Assembly (NCBI RefSeq): GCF_022605725.1
Contig: NC_065551.1
Span: 20,708,001 to 20,772,000, forward strand
Length of the DNA: 64,000 bases
Reading direction: 5' to 3'
DNA from: Anthonomus grandis grandis
Taxonomy: Eukaryota; Arthropoda; Insecta; Coleoptera; Curculionidae
Shown here: positions 22,020-34,320 of the stretch, in pieces
Position numbering within the stretch: the stretch's first letter is position 1
How the letters are laid out: each line of letters begins with the position of its first letter
Made by a program: the position numbers and the translations under genes
The notes under the pieces: model-generated
What the model saw: only the letters and a program-made list of their open reading frames with translations
Database searches by the model: none
What the model was told of the DNA's origin: nothing

Positions 22020-23632
22020 ATACGATTACTGTTTTTTAGAAGTTTGCATAAACATTTTTCTATATAGATAAATAAATTAGGTTGTTTCTTTACGAAAGTG
22101 TAGTTTAAACTTGTATATATTGAACTTCTATGTAATGTCTAAGGATCTTATAAATTTAATGCAATATTTGTGAATATTTTGTCTTTCTGAATCTTTTACT
22201 TATATCATAGGAATAATTACAATAAAATACTAGTAAATATGTACTTTAAAAAAATTAGTTAACTAAACATATGAGGCATACATTTTCTTATATCCTAAAT
22301 TTAAATTAAATTGGGTTGTCTCCTTATTAAGGTGTAGCCTACATATAACGAACTTATATTCTATGTACTATTTTTATGCAAATTCATAAATCTAAAATAT
22401 ATGTGCTAAAAATATTGAATTAAATAAACAGAGCATAATTAAAATAAATACAATTACAATATTCCTATATTTTATACAATTTTATGTACAAGTTAAACAG
22501 AGTTTTTTAATATGATAAATGAAGCACTTAATATAAGTACCATAAAATATATATCGTACGGATTTAGTTAACTTCCAACCCCATTGACCGACGTTATAAT
22601 CTTTTGATAATAGGATTCCCCTAAGCGTTACCAGCCCGTAATAAATATTTTGTAACAATGCCAATTTTCAGAAGATAATTACCGATGCCGGCTTAAATAT
22701 TGAGCCTACAATAAGTAATAAGTAAAGGGTGGTACCAGAGGTTTAAGGTAAAAATTATAAATAGTCGCTGCAGATTATATTGTAAAATTACCTGAGTTTG
22801 TTATTCTTATAACAGGTACTTATAACAAAAATCGCCGATGATTAGGAAAATCTATTATTTGACTACCGATTATTATCTATCAATAGAGTTCTTGAAAAGG
22901 TCTTAATACATATATTAGTATTCTAAAACGTTTTGTTTAATCCTCCTTGAATTATAACTGTGTATAAAATAACAATAAAATATGCGAAAATAAAGGAAAA
23001 GTATGAAACTCTTACATTCTATATATAACTGGCTAATGTACAATATCACGTTTTAACTAACATCCATCACGCAAACAAGAAGAATCTATAAGCTGCCCGT
23101 TACCAATTGCCCTATAAAATCGTGAAGTAAGATTGTGAATACGATCACATGAACAAAAACTTATCACTCACTCTATCGCCTCATAAAAATAAAGACATCT
23201 CACCACATTTTACGGCCTCCGACCATTGTACTCGGCGGTGATTCGGCACTGCGTAAAGAAGTCTTTCAAAGTTAGCGGCAATTACTCGGAGCACAATGGC
23301 CTCACAAAAGTGTACACAAGACCCATTTTAAGCTCAAGATAGATATCAAAGGTAAGCTGCCGACTGTGAACCCCAATAGGCTATCAATACCCTTATTGGT
23401 CTGTTTGAAAATATTGGTTCTGGACATTGGGAAAATAACTTGCTTTTTACAGTTATTCTTTAGGATGATATTGTTCGGTCGTAAGGTGATACTGTTGAGG
23501 ATTATACGCTGATGTTGACCACCCTCATAGTTTTTTTAGAATATTTTATTTAAAGACGAAAATTTAATGAATCCAATTTAATCCACCACCACATTATTAA
23601 ATGTATTTATAAAGATAAACAGTTCTTCTTGT

Positions 23633-23647
23633 GCATAACTTTAAAGG
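23633..23647 (-). repeat. Dispersed 15-bp motif, copy h (inverted)
   Basis: GCATAACTTTAAAGG, followed by ATCTGATTA, similar to the flank of copy g. Confidence 0.5.
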
Positions 23648-24313
23648 ATCTGATTATTAATTGTATATCATTAAACTAGTCAAACACCATAGCCTTAGCC
23701 CAATCCACTACAATATTACATAATATTTTTTTAATTAAACAAAGATCTCATCATCTTAGCATTTTGATATTTTATGTGCGTAAAAATCCATTATTTTTAC
23801 CAACGAACTATAACTAAATCCAAATTTAGGGACCACATATAAGATTAACTTAATTTGCACATCACGACCGAAATAAGAAGTAGTCATTGTATATAAATAA
23901 ATATTCAGATGGAGAATCTCGATATCCCAAAAGAAGAAAAAGAAAAAACTCCAAAAAGATGAGTCCCTCGTCTTGAATGAAGTTCAAAAGGCGCGCCGCA
24001 TAAAACAAAGCGTTATCTACGAGATTGATCTCTCAAATTAATTAATATAATTGAAAACACGTATGTCAGAATCTTTAATCGGACAAGTGAATATCGTTTT
24101 ACTTGTCACAGTTGTCATTTTGTCGGTTTCTCGTTATCGGCCCCATACTGTGGTCGATCTGCGACTCGGTACGAGCTGAGGATTTATTATATTATAACGT
24201 TTGATGTTTTAAAAAATTGGCAGCGAATAGTTATTAAGGATGCCACTTTGCTAATTGACATTTAACTACTTGCAATTTTTATGAAATAAATGTATAAAAA
24301 ATAGTAGTTATAC

Positions 24314-24328
24314 CCGTTTGAGTTATGC
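24314..24328 (+). repeat. Dispersed 15-bp motif, copy i
   Basis: CCGTTTGAGTTATGC, two differences, preceded by GTTATAC and followed by CTGATTA. Confidence 0.5.
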
Positions 24329-24698
24329 CTGATTAAATATTTTTTTAAATCTTTAAATAATTTTCTCTGATGCATAATGACACTTTTAATTTATTATGGT
24401 TTTTAAAGTAGAAAAAAGTATTTATATAATAGTAGGGCTACAATATAATTTATTACTTAAGTACAAACGTTTGTTTATATTCTTCTTTTCGGCTAGCAAG
24501 CTTAGCATTTTTCCTGTAAAATTAAATCAAATATTTTTATAAACACATCTAGAAATCATTTATCCATCATCCAGAAAAAGAAAAGGGGCAAATACTTCTA
24601 GGATTACTAAAATATTTAAAGAAAAATTTTACCATGTCTTATATATTCAATACATGCAGTAATTTTTAGGGAACCCAAAACTTAGAGCAATAGGATAT

Positions 24699-24923
24699 TT
24701 GGATTCCCGTTGCAAAAAGCTTATTTGTCAATATTGTAGTAAAATCACTAGACTAAATGAAATTAGGGCCATAGTGTCGTCCAAGAGAGCCTTTCTCTTT
24801 TATTGTAAAGATTGTTTAAGTAATATGAGACATTATAAATTCAAAAAATTTATGAATTTAGTGGATGCTACTATTTTTAGCATGAAAGATAAGATCTCTA
24901 GCTTGCCACAAGATACATCTTAA
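24699..24923 (+). pseudogene. Small Cys-rich frame, possible LINE ORF1 remnant
   Basis: A 74-codon frame with a compact arrangement of paired cysteines: C-K-K-L-I-C-Q-Y-C near residues 5-12, then YCKDC near residues 36-40. Spacing suggests a zinc-binding fold of the PHD or ribbon type, as found at the start of ORF1 proteins of Jockey/CR1-group LINEs, which bind element RNA. It lies 0.5 kb upstream of an endonuclease remnant on the same strand, which fits ORF1 in front of ORF2. It has neither the length nor the coiled coil of a full ORF1. The identity is a guess from context; a chance frame or a different small protein cannot be excluded. Confidence 0.35.
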
Positions 24924-25358
24924 CTATATAGTAAAAATAAGCTACCCTTCTTTTAAGAGGCTAAATTGCTTACCGAACTATATGATCGATAGCATAGAGC
25001 CAACAATCTTTTGCTCCTTATTGTTCCAAAAATTTTTATATGCAAGTCCTCCCTTTTCTTTAGAACGTTTTGGATACTGCACCAACAATAACTGATGTAT
25101 CATGCTTTTAAAAGTCTAACAGTAGGAATGCTTGCCCTGTAGGTAAGCATTATTATTCAAATATTTGATTTAGTTTGAAAACACAAGAGAGCTAGAAAAC
25201 TCTGCGCTAGAGGATTTAAAGGGATGCAAGGATGGTGAGGAGATGAAATATATTAGGTGACTACCTCGAATTATGCAAAAAAACTGCGGACTATGTTAAT
25301 GTCCTTCAGCGTATCACTAGCAAATAAAATCAAAATCAAATATGTATTATCAGAAATT

Positions 25359-25397
25359 TTATCTCAGGTCTTATATATCATATAAGACCTGAGATAA
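25359..25397. repeat. Perfect 17-bp inverted repeat with 5-base loop
   Basis: TTATCTCAGGTCTTATA (25359-25375) and its exact complement (25381-25397) surround TATCA. It lies at the apparent 5' edge of the plus-strand LINE endonuclease remnant. Confidence 0.85.
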
Positions 25398-25399
25398 TA

Positions 25400-27545
25400 A
25401 AAAACCACTCTTTTAATATATATTGCTGTGACCGGACAGCTGCCACAAGTAATACTGAAAGTCTTGGAGTAGTCTTAATTACAGTTCACACATCAGTAGC
25501 AAGTTATATTATTTTATCTTAGGGCAACATTAAACATGTTTTTGTGAAAATGTGAACATGAAAGCATCAGATACTTCTAGGATGTATCACCTAACTCACT
25601 GTTAGAAAAATATGAAAGGTTTAATCATAACCTAGACGAGATCGCTTAGTCATTTTCCAATTTAGAGATTCTGGGTAACTTCAATATTCCTAGAGCCACA
25701 AGCACCATTGACGATCTTTGCTGTACTCTTTATCCAATAGTCAACAACTTTATACCACCAGCTGAAAATAATAATCATACTTGTCTAAAACTTGTTCCAG
25801 ATCAGTAACATTCCAAATTTAGGCAATGTTATCCTTAACCTTGTCCTGCATTATTTGAAAATCCATGTGTTCATATAAGATCTTGACAAATGGTTGGTTC
25901 TCCTTTACAGTTTGAAATATTAATGGATATATCACTATTATGACTTCAAAGCAGCAGACTTTACGATCATAAATAAACGTTCTGAATTTGTGATGACCCA
26001 ACCTTTTATTTAATAAAATCATTGAGAAAATTTAAAATATTTTTAATGATATTCTTTATTAAAATTTAAATATGCTTATATCATTTAAAAGGATTGCCAG
26101 TAGGAAGTTCTTCTTGTTTTTTACAGGATCTTAAATCACAAAGTAGGCTAAAAAATGCTGCTAAATATTTTTGGCATTTGGGCACCCAATAATTTCAAAT
26201 AGGTTTTGTTATTAGCATTATATTAGAGACACTAAGACAGCATTGTATCAAAATCTCCGAAAATTATACTCACACTTGTCTTACACTAATTCTTTATAGA
26301 GTTCTGGAAAGCTTTCACCTAGTTTTTTCTCAATGACAGGAAGGCTGTAATAGGTTAGCAATCTGATCAACTTTTTGCTAATTATTTTTAATCTATATAT
26401 ACCAGTTAAACGATATACATCCCAAATGGTATCTATAAATAATTTCAATTTTCACAACTAAAGCAGTTTGTCAATTTCAATCTCGGGTGTTTACACAGAG
26501 TTAGGAAATCTTGACACTCACAAAGAACTTGGTCCTGAAGGCATACATCCCATTTTACTTAAAAATGTTGCTTCATCCCTTCCAGTTTTTTATATTTTAT
26601 ATATAATCACTTACTAAAAATAGGTCACTTTAAATTTTGGGAAAATAAGTTATGTGGTTCTTATCCATAAGGTTTTGAAAATTTTGAAAATTTAGTTCAT
26701 AATTTTACTACTGCCTCTAAAATTCCTCATGGACAGTTTTAAACAGAATTCATTAGCAGAACTAAACTTGCTCGTTTATCTTATATACTGACATACTGGG
26801 GGATACCTTAGAGTGTGGTAAAGAGATTGATTTACACCGACTTCTCCAAAGCATTTGTCAGGGTAAACCATAAGATCGTACTGAGTAAACTTCTTTGTCC
26901 TGACATATCGGGTTCTCTTTTGAATTGGTTGAGGTTGAGCTACCTTACTGGTAGAATTCAAATTGTGTGAGTTAATAACTTCACATTTTTCCCATAAGAA
27001 GTCTACTCAGAGGTGCCACGAGGGTCTCATCTGGGTTCTCTGCTGTTCAACTTTTTCATCAATGATATCAAATTCTATTTTGAATATACTAAATATTTTC
27101 TTCTCTTTGCTGATGACGATCTCAACATCTTCAAAAACAAGATGATTAAATTTTCTATGGCAAAACAATTATATATCTTTATTTATCATATAAATAATAC
27201 TCCTCTAGAATATGTGCAACATTTAAGAGATTTTGAACTGGTACGTAATTCTAACCTATCAAAATATTAATAAATTTGCTAGGACTTATTAAACGTAATA
27301 GGAGAAATTTAAATCACAGTACCTCCATTAAAATACTGTAATTTTTTTTTGTCAGAACCCATTTAGAGCTTATCTCCTCTGCCTGGAGGCAAACTAGACA
27401 ATTCATATTCACAGACTGGAAAGAGTTTAGCATAAATTTTGCAAGTACATTCACTACAAGTTTTAAAATAATCATAAATTTCATTATTGATCTTGAAACC
27501 TTACTTGCTAGAAGAAACACCAGAAAGGCTTAACAATTTTCTATA
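25400..27545 (+). mobile_element. Jockey/CR1-like LINE ORF2 remnant (endonuclease and RT)
   Basis: Plus-strand blocks in the right order for ORF2. An endonuclease trace runs from SLGVVLITVHTSV (about 25460) to LEILGNFNIPRATS (25660-25705, standing for the LLGDFN motif, with Asp changed to Asn). The reverse transcriptase starts with LDTHKELGPEGIHPILLKN (26510-26568), and continues through PRGSHLGSLLFNFFIND (27013-27065) and FLLFADDDLNIF (27098-27133, catalytic FADD intact). LIKRNRRNLNHSTSIKIL (27285-27340) and RTHLELISSAW (27355-27390) complete the thumb-like region. Stops and frame changes are frequent. It meets the opposite-strand LINE at about 27.58 kb. Confidence 0.75.
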
Positions 27546-27584
27546 GGTTAGTTCTTGATAAATCACTTTACATGTTACATACTT

Positions 27585-28705
27585 ACTTACTTAAATTACT
27601 CCGAACCGTTGGCAAAAATTATGCATCCATGAGGCTCATCGTCATTCCAGTCCCCTCCTGCTGTCGACTGTTTGTAAGACTATTAACTGCAGCAGTACCA
27701 CCCGTACCTTAGTATGCCTCTTAATATGTCCGAAGTATTCAAGCTTCAATTTCTTTACGGTCAAGGTTTCTTTTTTGCTTTTGTCTATTCTCTGTATCAC
27801 TTTCAAGTTGGTGATGTAGTTAGATCAGAATATCTGAAGAATGCGGCTAGATATGCACAGCTCAAAGCATTTAAATCTCTTTAAGGTTGCTTCCTTTTAA
27901 TCTATACCTCCGCTTCATAGAACGACACTGGAAGACATAATACATTGAGATTTTGCTTGTGAACCACTTTTCATATTGTTGAACGCGTTTCAGGTTTTTT
28001 TTTTTAAATCATGTCTTTTATTCTGGTGACTGATCCCATTTTGTGTATGTCTTCACTTGTCCTATGGTTTGGTTGTTTAATGTCAATTGCATCGGATGTT
28101 GTGTTCTGCTGATGAGCATGCATCTATGTAGTTTTGGTTGTATTTAGTTTTAGGACATGTTTTTGATTTGCTGGGTGTATGCTTTATATAAGTCTTTAAA
28201 GCTCGTTGCAGCTACTTACAATGATAACTGTATCATCTAGCATATCTAATATTATTAGTTATCTCTCTGTTAAATTTAACATCTCGAAAACTTCTCCCAG
28301 TTCTCTAGTATACATTTATTAAACAGAAGTGACGAGAGGACTGATCTCTTTCGTCCACTCTCTTTAATATTTATCTTTTCACTGTGCAAGCTACCATCTT
28401 TAGACTGATTATTATGCGCACATCCTCGCCATCAATATCTTCAGCATCTTGAAAATTTCCATAATTTTATTATGTTTAACATTATTCAAAGCCTTAAAGA
28501 AGTCGTTGAAGTACTAGTGGATGTCCTTGTGCATGTCTCAAGATCTTTGAATTAAAACTTGCAGGCTAAACATTGCTTTTCTTGTGCTCAATGCGCTTCG
28601 ATATCCAAATTTTGACTTTTGTGTATGATTTTGGTAAAAATTTTGGTAATATGATGTATCAGGTTTATTAGTCGGTGTTATTCACAGTATTTTTTGTCAT
28701 TGGCG
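27585..28705 (-). pseudogene. RTE-like LINE reverse transcriptase, broken
   Basis: On the minus strand: AFNNVKHNKIMEIF (about 28490, the KAFD..H block, with changes), LDMLDDTVIIVSS (about 28235, standing for the ADDTVI catalytic box), and near the lower end LKVIQRIDKSKKETLTVKK followed by LKLEYFGHIKRH (27720-27820). The last motif is the typical tail of the same endonuclease-reverse transcriptase group as the fragment at 20290-21930 (compare YLGHVMR in that family). Stops are abundant. The 3' end is near 27.58 kb, where ACTTACTTACTT-like short repeats occur. Confidence 0.65.
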
Positions 28706-28764
28706 GTTTAGGCATAGCTACAAAGGTTACCATAAAAAGCCATTCTTATAGAATCTCCTCTTTA

Positions 28765-30160
28765 TCGTACAAGGTGTTAAAAAGGGCTCCCAGGGAATCA
28801 AGTTAGATCCCAAACTCTTCTGGTACGATCATGCAGACACCAGAATGAAGAAGGCCACCTGCGCGCTATGAGCCTGCAGGCGGGCTTTCGGCAATACCTG
28901 GGGTCTGTCTCCTAAGATCCTCCACTGGATGTACTCGCGCATTGTGAGACTCCTTCTCATATACGGGGCTATCGTTTGGTGCTCATGTACGGAGAAAGCG
29001 AAAATTCGTGCTCAACTGGACAGAGTCCAACGACTTGCTCAGCATGACGGGTTCCATGCGAAGGGCGGCAACTAGAGCGCTTGAGACTCTGCTGAGCCGT
29101 CCGCCTCTGGACCTCGTTGTACAATTCGAGGCAATGAGGACTGCGTACAGGCTATACGTCCTCGGCGAACTACGTGCTGGCGAGACCGGTCACGCAAAAA
29201 TTTGGTCACGGGCCATACAGGAATGTCCTCTCCTTCTGATGGGTAGTGACTGCATGGCTCCAGTGACTGTGGACTGCGAGGGATTCGTGACGCACATTGC
29301 AGGCAGAGAGAAGTCGCAGCATTCCAACAGACCTGCATTGCTAAATAGGGGGACCATCTGGTAAAGAGAAGTATTCGCTGTATTAAAATGCGGACAGAAA
29401 ATCCTAAGCTGCGGACACCGCAATACAGTCGTATCAATATTCTCGGACAGCAGAGCTGCCATTAAGGCTGTCACGGCCGCAAAGGTAATCTCCAAGCTTG
29501 TACTAGAGTGCATAAAAGTCCTAAAAAAAGGTGCAGGCTGGCTGCAGGGTCCAGCTCGTCTGGATACCTGGCCACGCAGGCCATGCAGGTAATGAGGAAG
29601 CGGACTCTCTTGCCAGACTGAGATCCGCGAATGTGCCGATGAGGCCGGAACCCATAATTGGTATTGCCAAAGGAGTAGCGGTCGCCTCAATGAAGGGTCT
29701 GCTGGACAAGTGAACCCACCGAAGATGGACTAAGTCCCCTGGTACGAGAGAGGCCAAAGCGCACATAGATGGGCTCTCTGCCTGTCTCACCAAAAATCTA
29801 CTACGCCTAAAAAGACGCGAAATTCGGCTAGTGACAGGTCTTTTAACCGGTCACTGGTACTTACGAAGCCATCTCCATACCATCGGTATTGCGGATAACC
29901 TGGAATACCGATGGTGCTGTGAGGAGGATAAAACCGTTGACCATGTAGTCGGGGAGTGCCCAGCACTCAGGCGCGCCAGGTTTAAATACTTGGGTAACAC
30001 TTTCAGTGTACGTTCAGTGTACTTTCAGAGTGATTTTAAGTCCTTCAGACCAGAGAGCCTTATCGGTTTCTCTAAGGCCGTTGGGCTCTGGTAACCCCCG
30101 GTGGGGCATGACGGGTCCATCAGAAGACCTATATGCACAACTGCCTTAGCAGCCCACTGT
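28765..30160 (+). mobile_element. I/LOA-like LINE, 3' part with RNase H domain
   Basis: A 1.4-kb fragment with markedly higher GC than its surroundings. The first frame reads IKLDPKLFWYDH, CRRAFGNTWGLSPKILHWMY and YGAIVW (28790-28980), the region after the RT palm. A shift leads to TRALETLLSRPPLDLVV and AYRLYVLGELR (29070-29170). The RNase H domain follows: EVFAVLKCGQ and SIFSDSRAAIKAV (29365-29475), with Asp in FSDSRAA, then after another shift LVWIPGHAGHAGNEEADSLA (29557-29615), with the His and last Asp. The C-terminus has YRWCCEED, TVDHVVGECPALRRAR (29902-29985), a CCHC-like knuckle usual at this position. RNase H removes the RNA strand during target-primed insertion. 5' truncated, at least four frame breaks. 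Confidence 0.82.
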
Positions 30161-30454
30161 TTCGACAATTTCAATTTAAATTTCAAGGGCTCCCAGAAAA
30201 TCGAGTAATCCGTTTCGCATAGGAGTTTCATGATTTCGCCTTTTACCTTAGTGTGTTGTCGAGACCTGGTGGTTGGTGGTCGAAAAATCATCGCTATAAT
30301 CAAAATTATAATCTTTAAGTCGCTGTTTATCTCGGGGATCGATTGGTAAAGGACTAACATTCTTAGGAGTTGGAGTAGAAATATTTGAATTGCTACTAAG
30401 TAATCATGAAATGTTTTGTGAAGCTTTGGTCCTCTGACTGACATGTTCGAAACT

Positions 30455-31690
30455 TCTAGAGCCTTCCATGGTGCTGGTGTTATGACGTTTATTAGGAATT
30501 AAATACATTTTTCTACTTCAGACAGACTTAGTATTTCGGGTCCGTCATGTTTGGTCTTCTGTCACTATGCGTTCATCGTTAAAAACTCGTTCTACGTAAT
30601 CTTTCCATGTATCAATGAGCTTTAAGTCGTCTGATATCAGGTTTTCATGTGTATCTATTCGTCTAAAGTATACCCACTTTGATCTATTGATTTCCTTGTT
30701 AGTTGCTAACTCTTTGATCTTTTTGTACATGTTGTGATAGTCATCATCTTCTGTTACATTCTTTTATGTCTCCGCATTTCTCATTCATCCAAAGTTTTTT
30801 CGCTTCCTATATCTTGGTTTTTATATTGCGAATAATTTCTTGATAGTTTATATAATTTTTGCTTTTATGCTGTCTCTCTCTACTTTTCTCTATCATATCA
30901 AGAATTTTATTCGTCATCCATTCCTTCTTCTTTACACGAACAGAAGGGTCCTGTTTGTCATTTCAACAGCTTCTATTATTTCCTCCCATTTAGTAACTGC
31001 TTCTATTGCGGGTTCACTCAAGTTACCAATGTTTCTTCTTAAGAATTCCAGTATTTGTTATTTAATGTTAGGATCCTTTAATTGCCTAATGTTTAGTTTG
31101 GTTTTGTTACTCTTTCTTTCTATTTGTTTTTTTTTATTTGATCCGATTGAGCATCAGCCCCAAGATAGGTTTTTGCTGATATGATTGAGTTTCTGTATTT
31201 TTTTGGTATAGTGATGAGATTGATCTGACTTTTTGCATTTTTTTTATATTGTATATCGGATTTTTGTTTACATTTATTTGCTGCTAGTGACTTCTAGGTG
31301 TAAAGTCTGCAATGGAAGCAGTTCAAAAAAAGTATTACTCATCAATAGTTTCTGTTTATGACTGAAAGAAAAAGAACGCTTTCCTCTTTCATTTTTAGTT
31401 TCCAATACATATCGGCCCCCAACGTTTGACACTTTACTTCTGCCAACCTTTGCATTGAAGTCGCCCATTATTAGTGTCACTTCCTTTTTCTTAGTTACTT
31501 CCTTTATCTTATTGGTAAAATTCTTCCACAGTCTCATCATGTTTGTCTGCTGTTGGTAAATGTCTATACTTGTATGATATTTAAATCGAATATATACACT
31601 TTCAATTGATGAAGTGAACTTGTTAAGATTTTAATAATTCCTAAAACTATTCTTTCGAATTCGCTTGGCATGTTCCATCAAAACAAAATC
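30455..31690 (-). pseudogene. RTE-like LINE, endonuclease and linker fragment
   Basis: On the minus strand the best block (31540-31274) is an exonuclease-endonuclease-phosphatase fold piece: VTLIMGDFNAKVGRSKVSNV with the catalytic Asp-Phe-Asn, then NERGKRSFSF and LLMSNTFF, the endonuclease that nicks the target. Upstream, about 31560-31690, weaker N-terminal sequence continues. A linker (30730-30545) with YKKIKELATNKE and WKDYVERVFNDERI matches the stretch that joins endonuclease and RT in the insect endonuclease-reverse transcriptase group. RT itself stops just after its start (SEVEKCI). It could be the missing front of the fragment type seen at 27585-28705. Confidence 0.7.
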
Positions 31691-31699
31691 AGAAAATCC

Positions 31700-32113
31700 A
31701 CGTTTTATTGTCAGCCCAAATTGATTATTGTTTTCACAAATTGGTTGTCAGCCGGTGCCCGCGTTAAACCGACCTGTCATTGATCAAAGTCGAGTATATC
31801 GATCGGACAATTATGTTGTACTTAACAATATTTTTATCGTAATCTTAAAATGTCTAAAATGTACCGGGCGGCGCTCTGTTCATTAAAGAGGTTCGTTTTC
31901 TCGAAAATATGATCGATCGGGGTCCGTTATCGAGATGCAGGTTTTTTTTCGAGTTGCTCGTGACTTAGAATCAAAGAAGGCGCGAGATAGTTGGTGGTCT
32001 ACGATAGTGTTTTACTTGGAATTTCACCCTTATAGGTGAATCCGGAAGAGTTAAGCTCATTTATTAGAACACAAGACTCTCCTACAGATAGACTAAGCAA
32101 TCAAATTACAGAA
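31700..32113. other. CG-containing block of mixed composition
   Basis: About 31740-32040 has many CG dinucleotides (CGATCG, GGGCGGCGC, CTCGAAAA) in a generally CG-poor window. No reading frame of note. It could be the 5' untranslated region of an element or unique host DNA; I see no motif that decides. Confidence 0.35.

Positions 32114-32160
<47 letters not shown>
32114..32160. repeat. AAT microsatellite, LINE tail
   Basis: About fifteen AAT units without interruption. On the minus strand this is an ATT run that follows GGAAATAAAAGCC, so it sits where a polyadenylation-like signal and tail would end the minus-strand LINE at 32161-34330. Confidence 0.8.
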
Positions 32161-32845
32161 GGCTTTTATTTCCAATAGTAACCCACCTACAAAGCTTCTA
32201 AGAGAAATTCAAAATTTAAGATTATTGATTAAAAAATCCTACTAAGAAAGACATTGAAGCAACAAAGAGGTCCAAGTTGTGGTTACAAAGAGTATTAAAT
32301 CAGTTACACATATAATAAATCGGCGACCTTCTAAAAATTTTATTTATTGCTCTATGACACTGAAATGTTCGAGGGTTTCTAGAGTTTAATCTGGGAACAA
32401 CAAAGTCAATTTGAGTTAACAATGAGCTACAGTCTATTTTATAATTAACTAACTTATATAAAAAGACCACGGCCGCTACCACACGGCGGTCGGCTAAGGC
32501 TTTCATGTTAAAACGTGCAAGCATTATATCTTGACATGTTTCTCTTGCTGGATAAACACCATCGGTCTTGTACATTAAATGTTTTAAAAATCTACGCTGA
32601 ATCTACTCAAGCTTGGAGCGAACAAATGAGCAATATAAGAACTGCACCACCCTAACTTCATCAAAATTGTGATAATTTCTAATTATAAAACCCAGAGATC
32701 TGGATGCTGCTATAACTGTATTATGGATATGATTTTTAAAGTTGAAATTTTGGTCAAAAGTAACACCCAAATCTTTAATTTCAAGACAAAGAAAAATTTT
32801 GTATTTCATAATTGTGCTGAATAAAATTTTTGTTTCTTCAAAGAG

Positions 32846-33331
32846 TTACCTGAAAACACTTTGACACATTAAGAAAAAGTCTGTTATTCCGACACCAGTC
32901 ATATTATTTAGTTCAGATTGAAGCAGTTGGCAATCAGATATGGTTTCTATATTTCTATAAATTTTTAAATCGTCTGCAAAAAGCAGTTGACATAAAATAG
33001 TCAGTGCAAGGTCATTGATAAACAACAAAAAAAGAAGCGGTCCCAAGTTTGCACCTTGTGGAACACCAGATCTTACGATGTATTGATTGGAGCGAAAACC
33101 GTCGATTTCGACAAACTGCATTCGGTCTAGAAGGTATGAAGAAAATAATTTTAATACATTTTCAGAGCAACCCAGATAATAAAGTTGTATTAATAAAATA
33201 GTGATATCTACCTGATCGAAAGCCTTCTGAAAATCCATGTACAGAACATCCACTTGACTTCTGTTGTTTAAAGCTTGACATATGTATTCGGAAAGACAAC
33301 ATAAATTAGTGATACATGATCTTCGTTCCAT
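32846..33331 (-). pseudogene. Reverse transcriptase core of the minus-strand Jockey-like LINE
   Basis: A 161-codon open stretch. It contains LYMDFQKAFDQVDITILL (first catalytic Asp), SGVPQGANLGPLLFLLFIND, and LLFADDLKIYRNI (the FADD catalytic pair, intact). The next blocks continue in other frames: KDLGVTFDQNFNFKNHI and LGFIIRNYHNF (32809-32603), and RNPRTFQCHRAINKIFRRSP (32390-32335). The enzyme would prime cDNA synthesis at a nicked target. The protein closely parallels the frame at 52341-53462 on the other strand, so both come from one clade. Confidence 0.85.
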
Positions 33332-33579
33332 AAAACCATGTTGATCGGACGATATTAGTGTACTTACTTGTGCGTGTAATTGTTTGTGTATACAAATTTC
33401 AAAAAGCTTAGAAAAATTGCATAGAATTGATATCGGTCTATAGTTTCTAAGTTCTGACTTGTCGCCCTTTTTAAAAACTGGAATAATTCGCGCGATCTCC
33501 CAACAAGACGGAAACGAACCTGTTTAAATGGATGTTAAAAATGTGAGCTAGTGGTTTCGCTAAAGGTGTAACGCAGTCT

Positions 33580-34320
33580 TTAACTAAAAAGCTTGGAATA
33601 GAATCGGTACCACATGTTATTCTGTTTTTGAGTTTTTTTGGATGCTTCGATTATATCGGACTCTTGAACAGGATTAATTAAGACTGTGTTTTGATTATGC
33701 AGTAAAGTCTGAGGAACAAAGTTGCTTGCATCTGAATGAATGAAAACGCTCTGGAAGAAATTAGCAAAAGCCTCGACTATTGACTTGGGATCCGAGAACT
33801 CATTATTGCCATCTTTCACCACACCTGGTATTCTGGAGTATTCGGCCCTTCTTCATCTGTATATATGTCCAAAACTGAGAACTATCAGCGTGGATATTAT
33901 TTTGTAATTGGCGTAAATAATTTAGAAATGTACTATCAAGTAGTGTTTTAAGAGTTAGTCTAGCAGTTAGCTAGCTAGTTTTGTGTTTTTTATATTTTTT
34001 GTAAGCTAATTTTTTATTTTCAATTAAGCGAATGATCTCAGAAGTGTACCAAGGGGGATATCTTCGTTTCCGATTTATTTTTAATGGTACAGTGGTTTTA
34101 AAAACATTATTAATTAAGTTATACAAAATGTCACAGGCTTTGTTAACGTCTGTGCATTCAAACTATTGCTTCCAATCGATATTCAAGATTAATTCATATA
34201 GAAGAGGAAAATTTGCCTTACGAAAGTTAAATGCTTTAGGAGCCGTTTTGCACAACCCAAAAGGAGACGATTTTTTCATAATAAAAGCACCAAATATGAA
34301 TTGTAAATGTGATGCAATTT
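33580..34320 (-). pseudogene. Linker between endonuclease and RT, minus-strand LINE
   Basis: Contains the 80-codon piece 33822-33580 (ending in a run of Lys/Gln) and, higher up, PPWYTSEIIRLIENKKLAYK (around 34045-34015). The PPW.T.EI..LI..K block precedes RT in Jockey/CR1-group ORF2 proteins and has an equivalent (YPPWFTTQIISDIKVKFNHW) at about 51945-52005. Confidence 0.65.

Larger units (their letters stand above)
21931..24698. other. AT-rich spacer without recognised genes
   Basis: Contains dispersed motif copies (22005, 23633, 24314). A block at about 23040-23500 has more balanced composition and no reading frame; a second such block lies at about 23870-24200. I could not connect either to an element. 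Confidence 0.5.

Noticed and set aside
29072..29793. Three minus-strand frames of 90-166 codons
   Set aside because: They lie antisense to the RNase H-bearing LINE. Higher GC removes stop codons from all frames there, so long shadows are expected.
32036..32245. Plus-strand 69-codon frame with a run of about 15 Asn
   Set aside because: The Asn run is simply the AAT microsatellite, which is the tail of the opposite-strand LINE. Both sides lack any motif.
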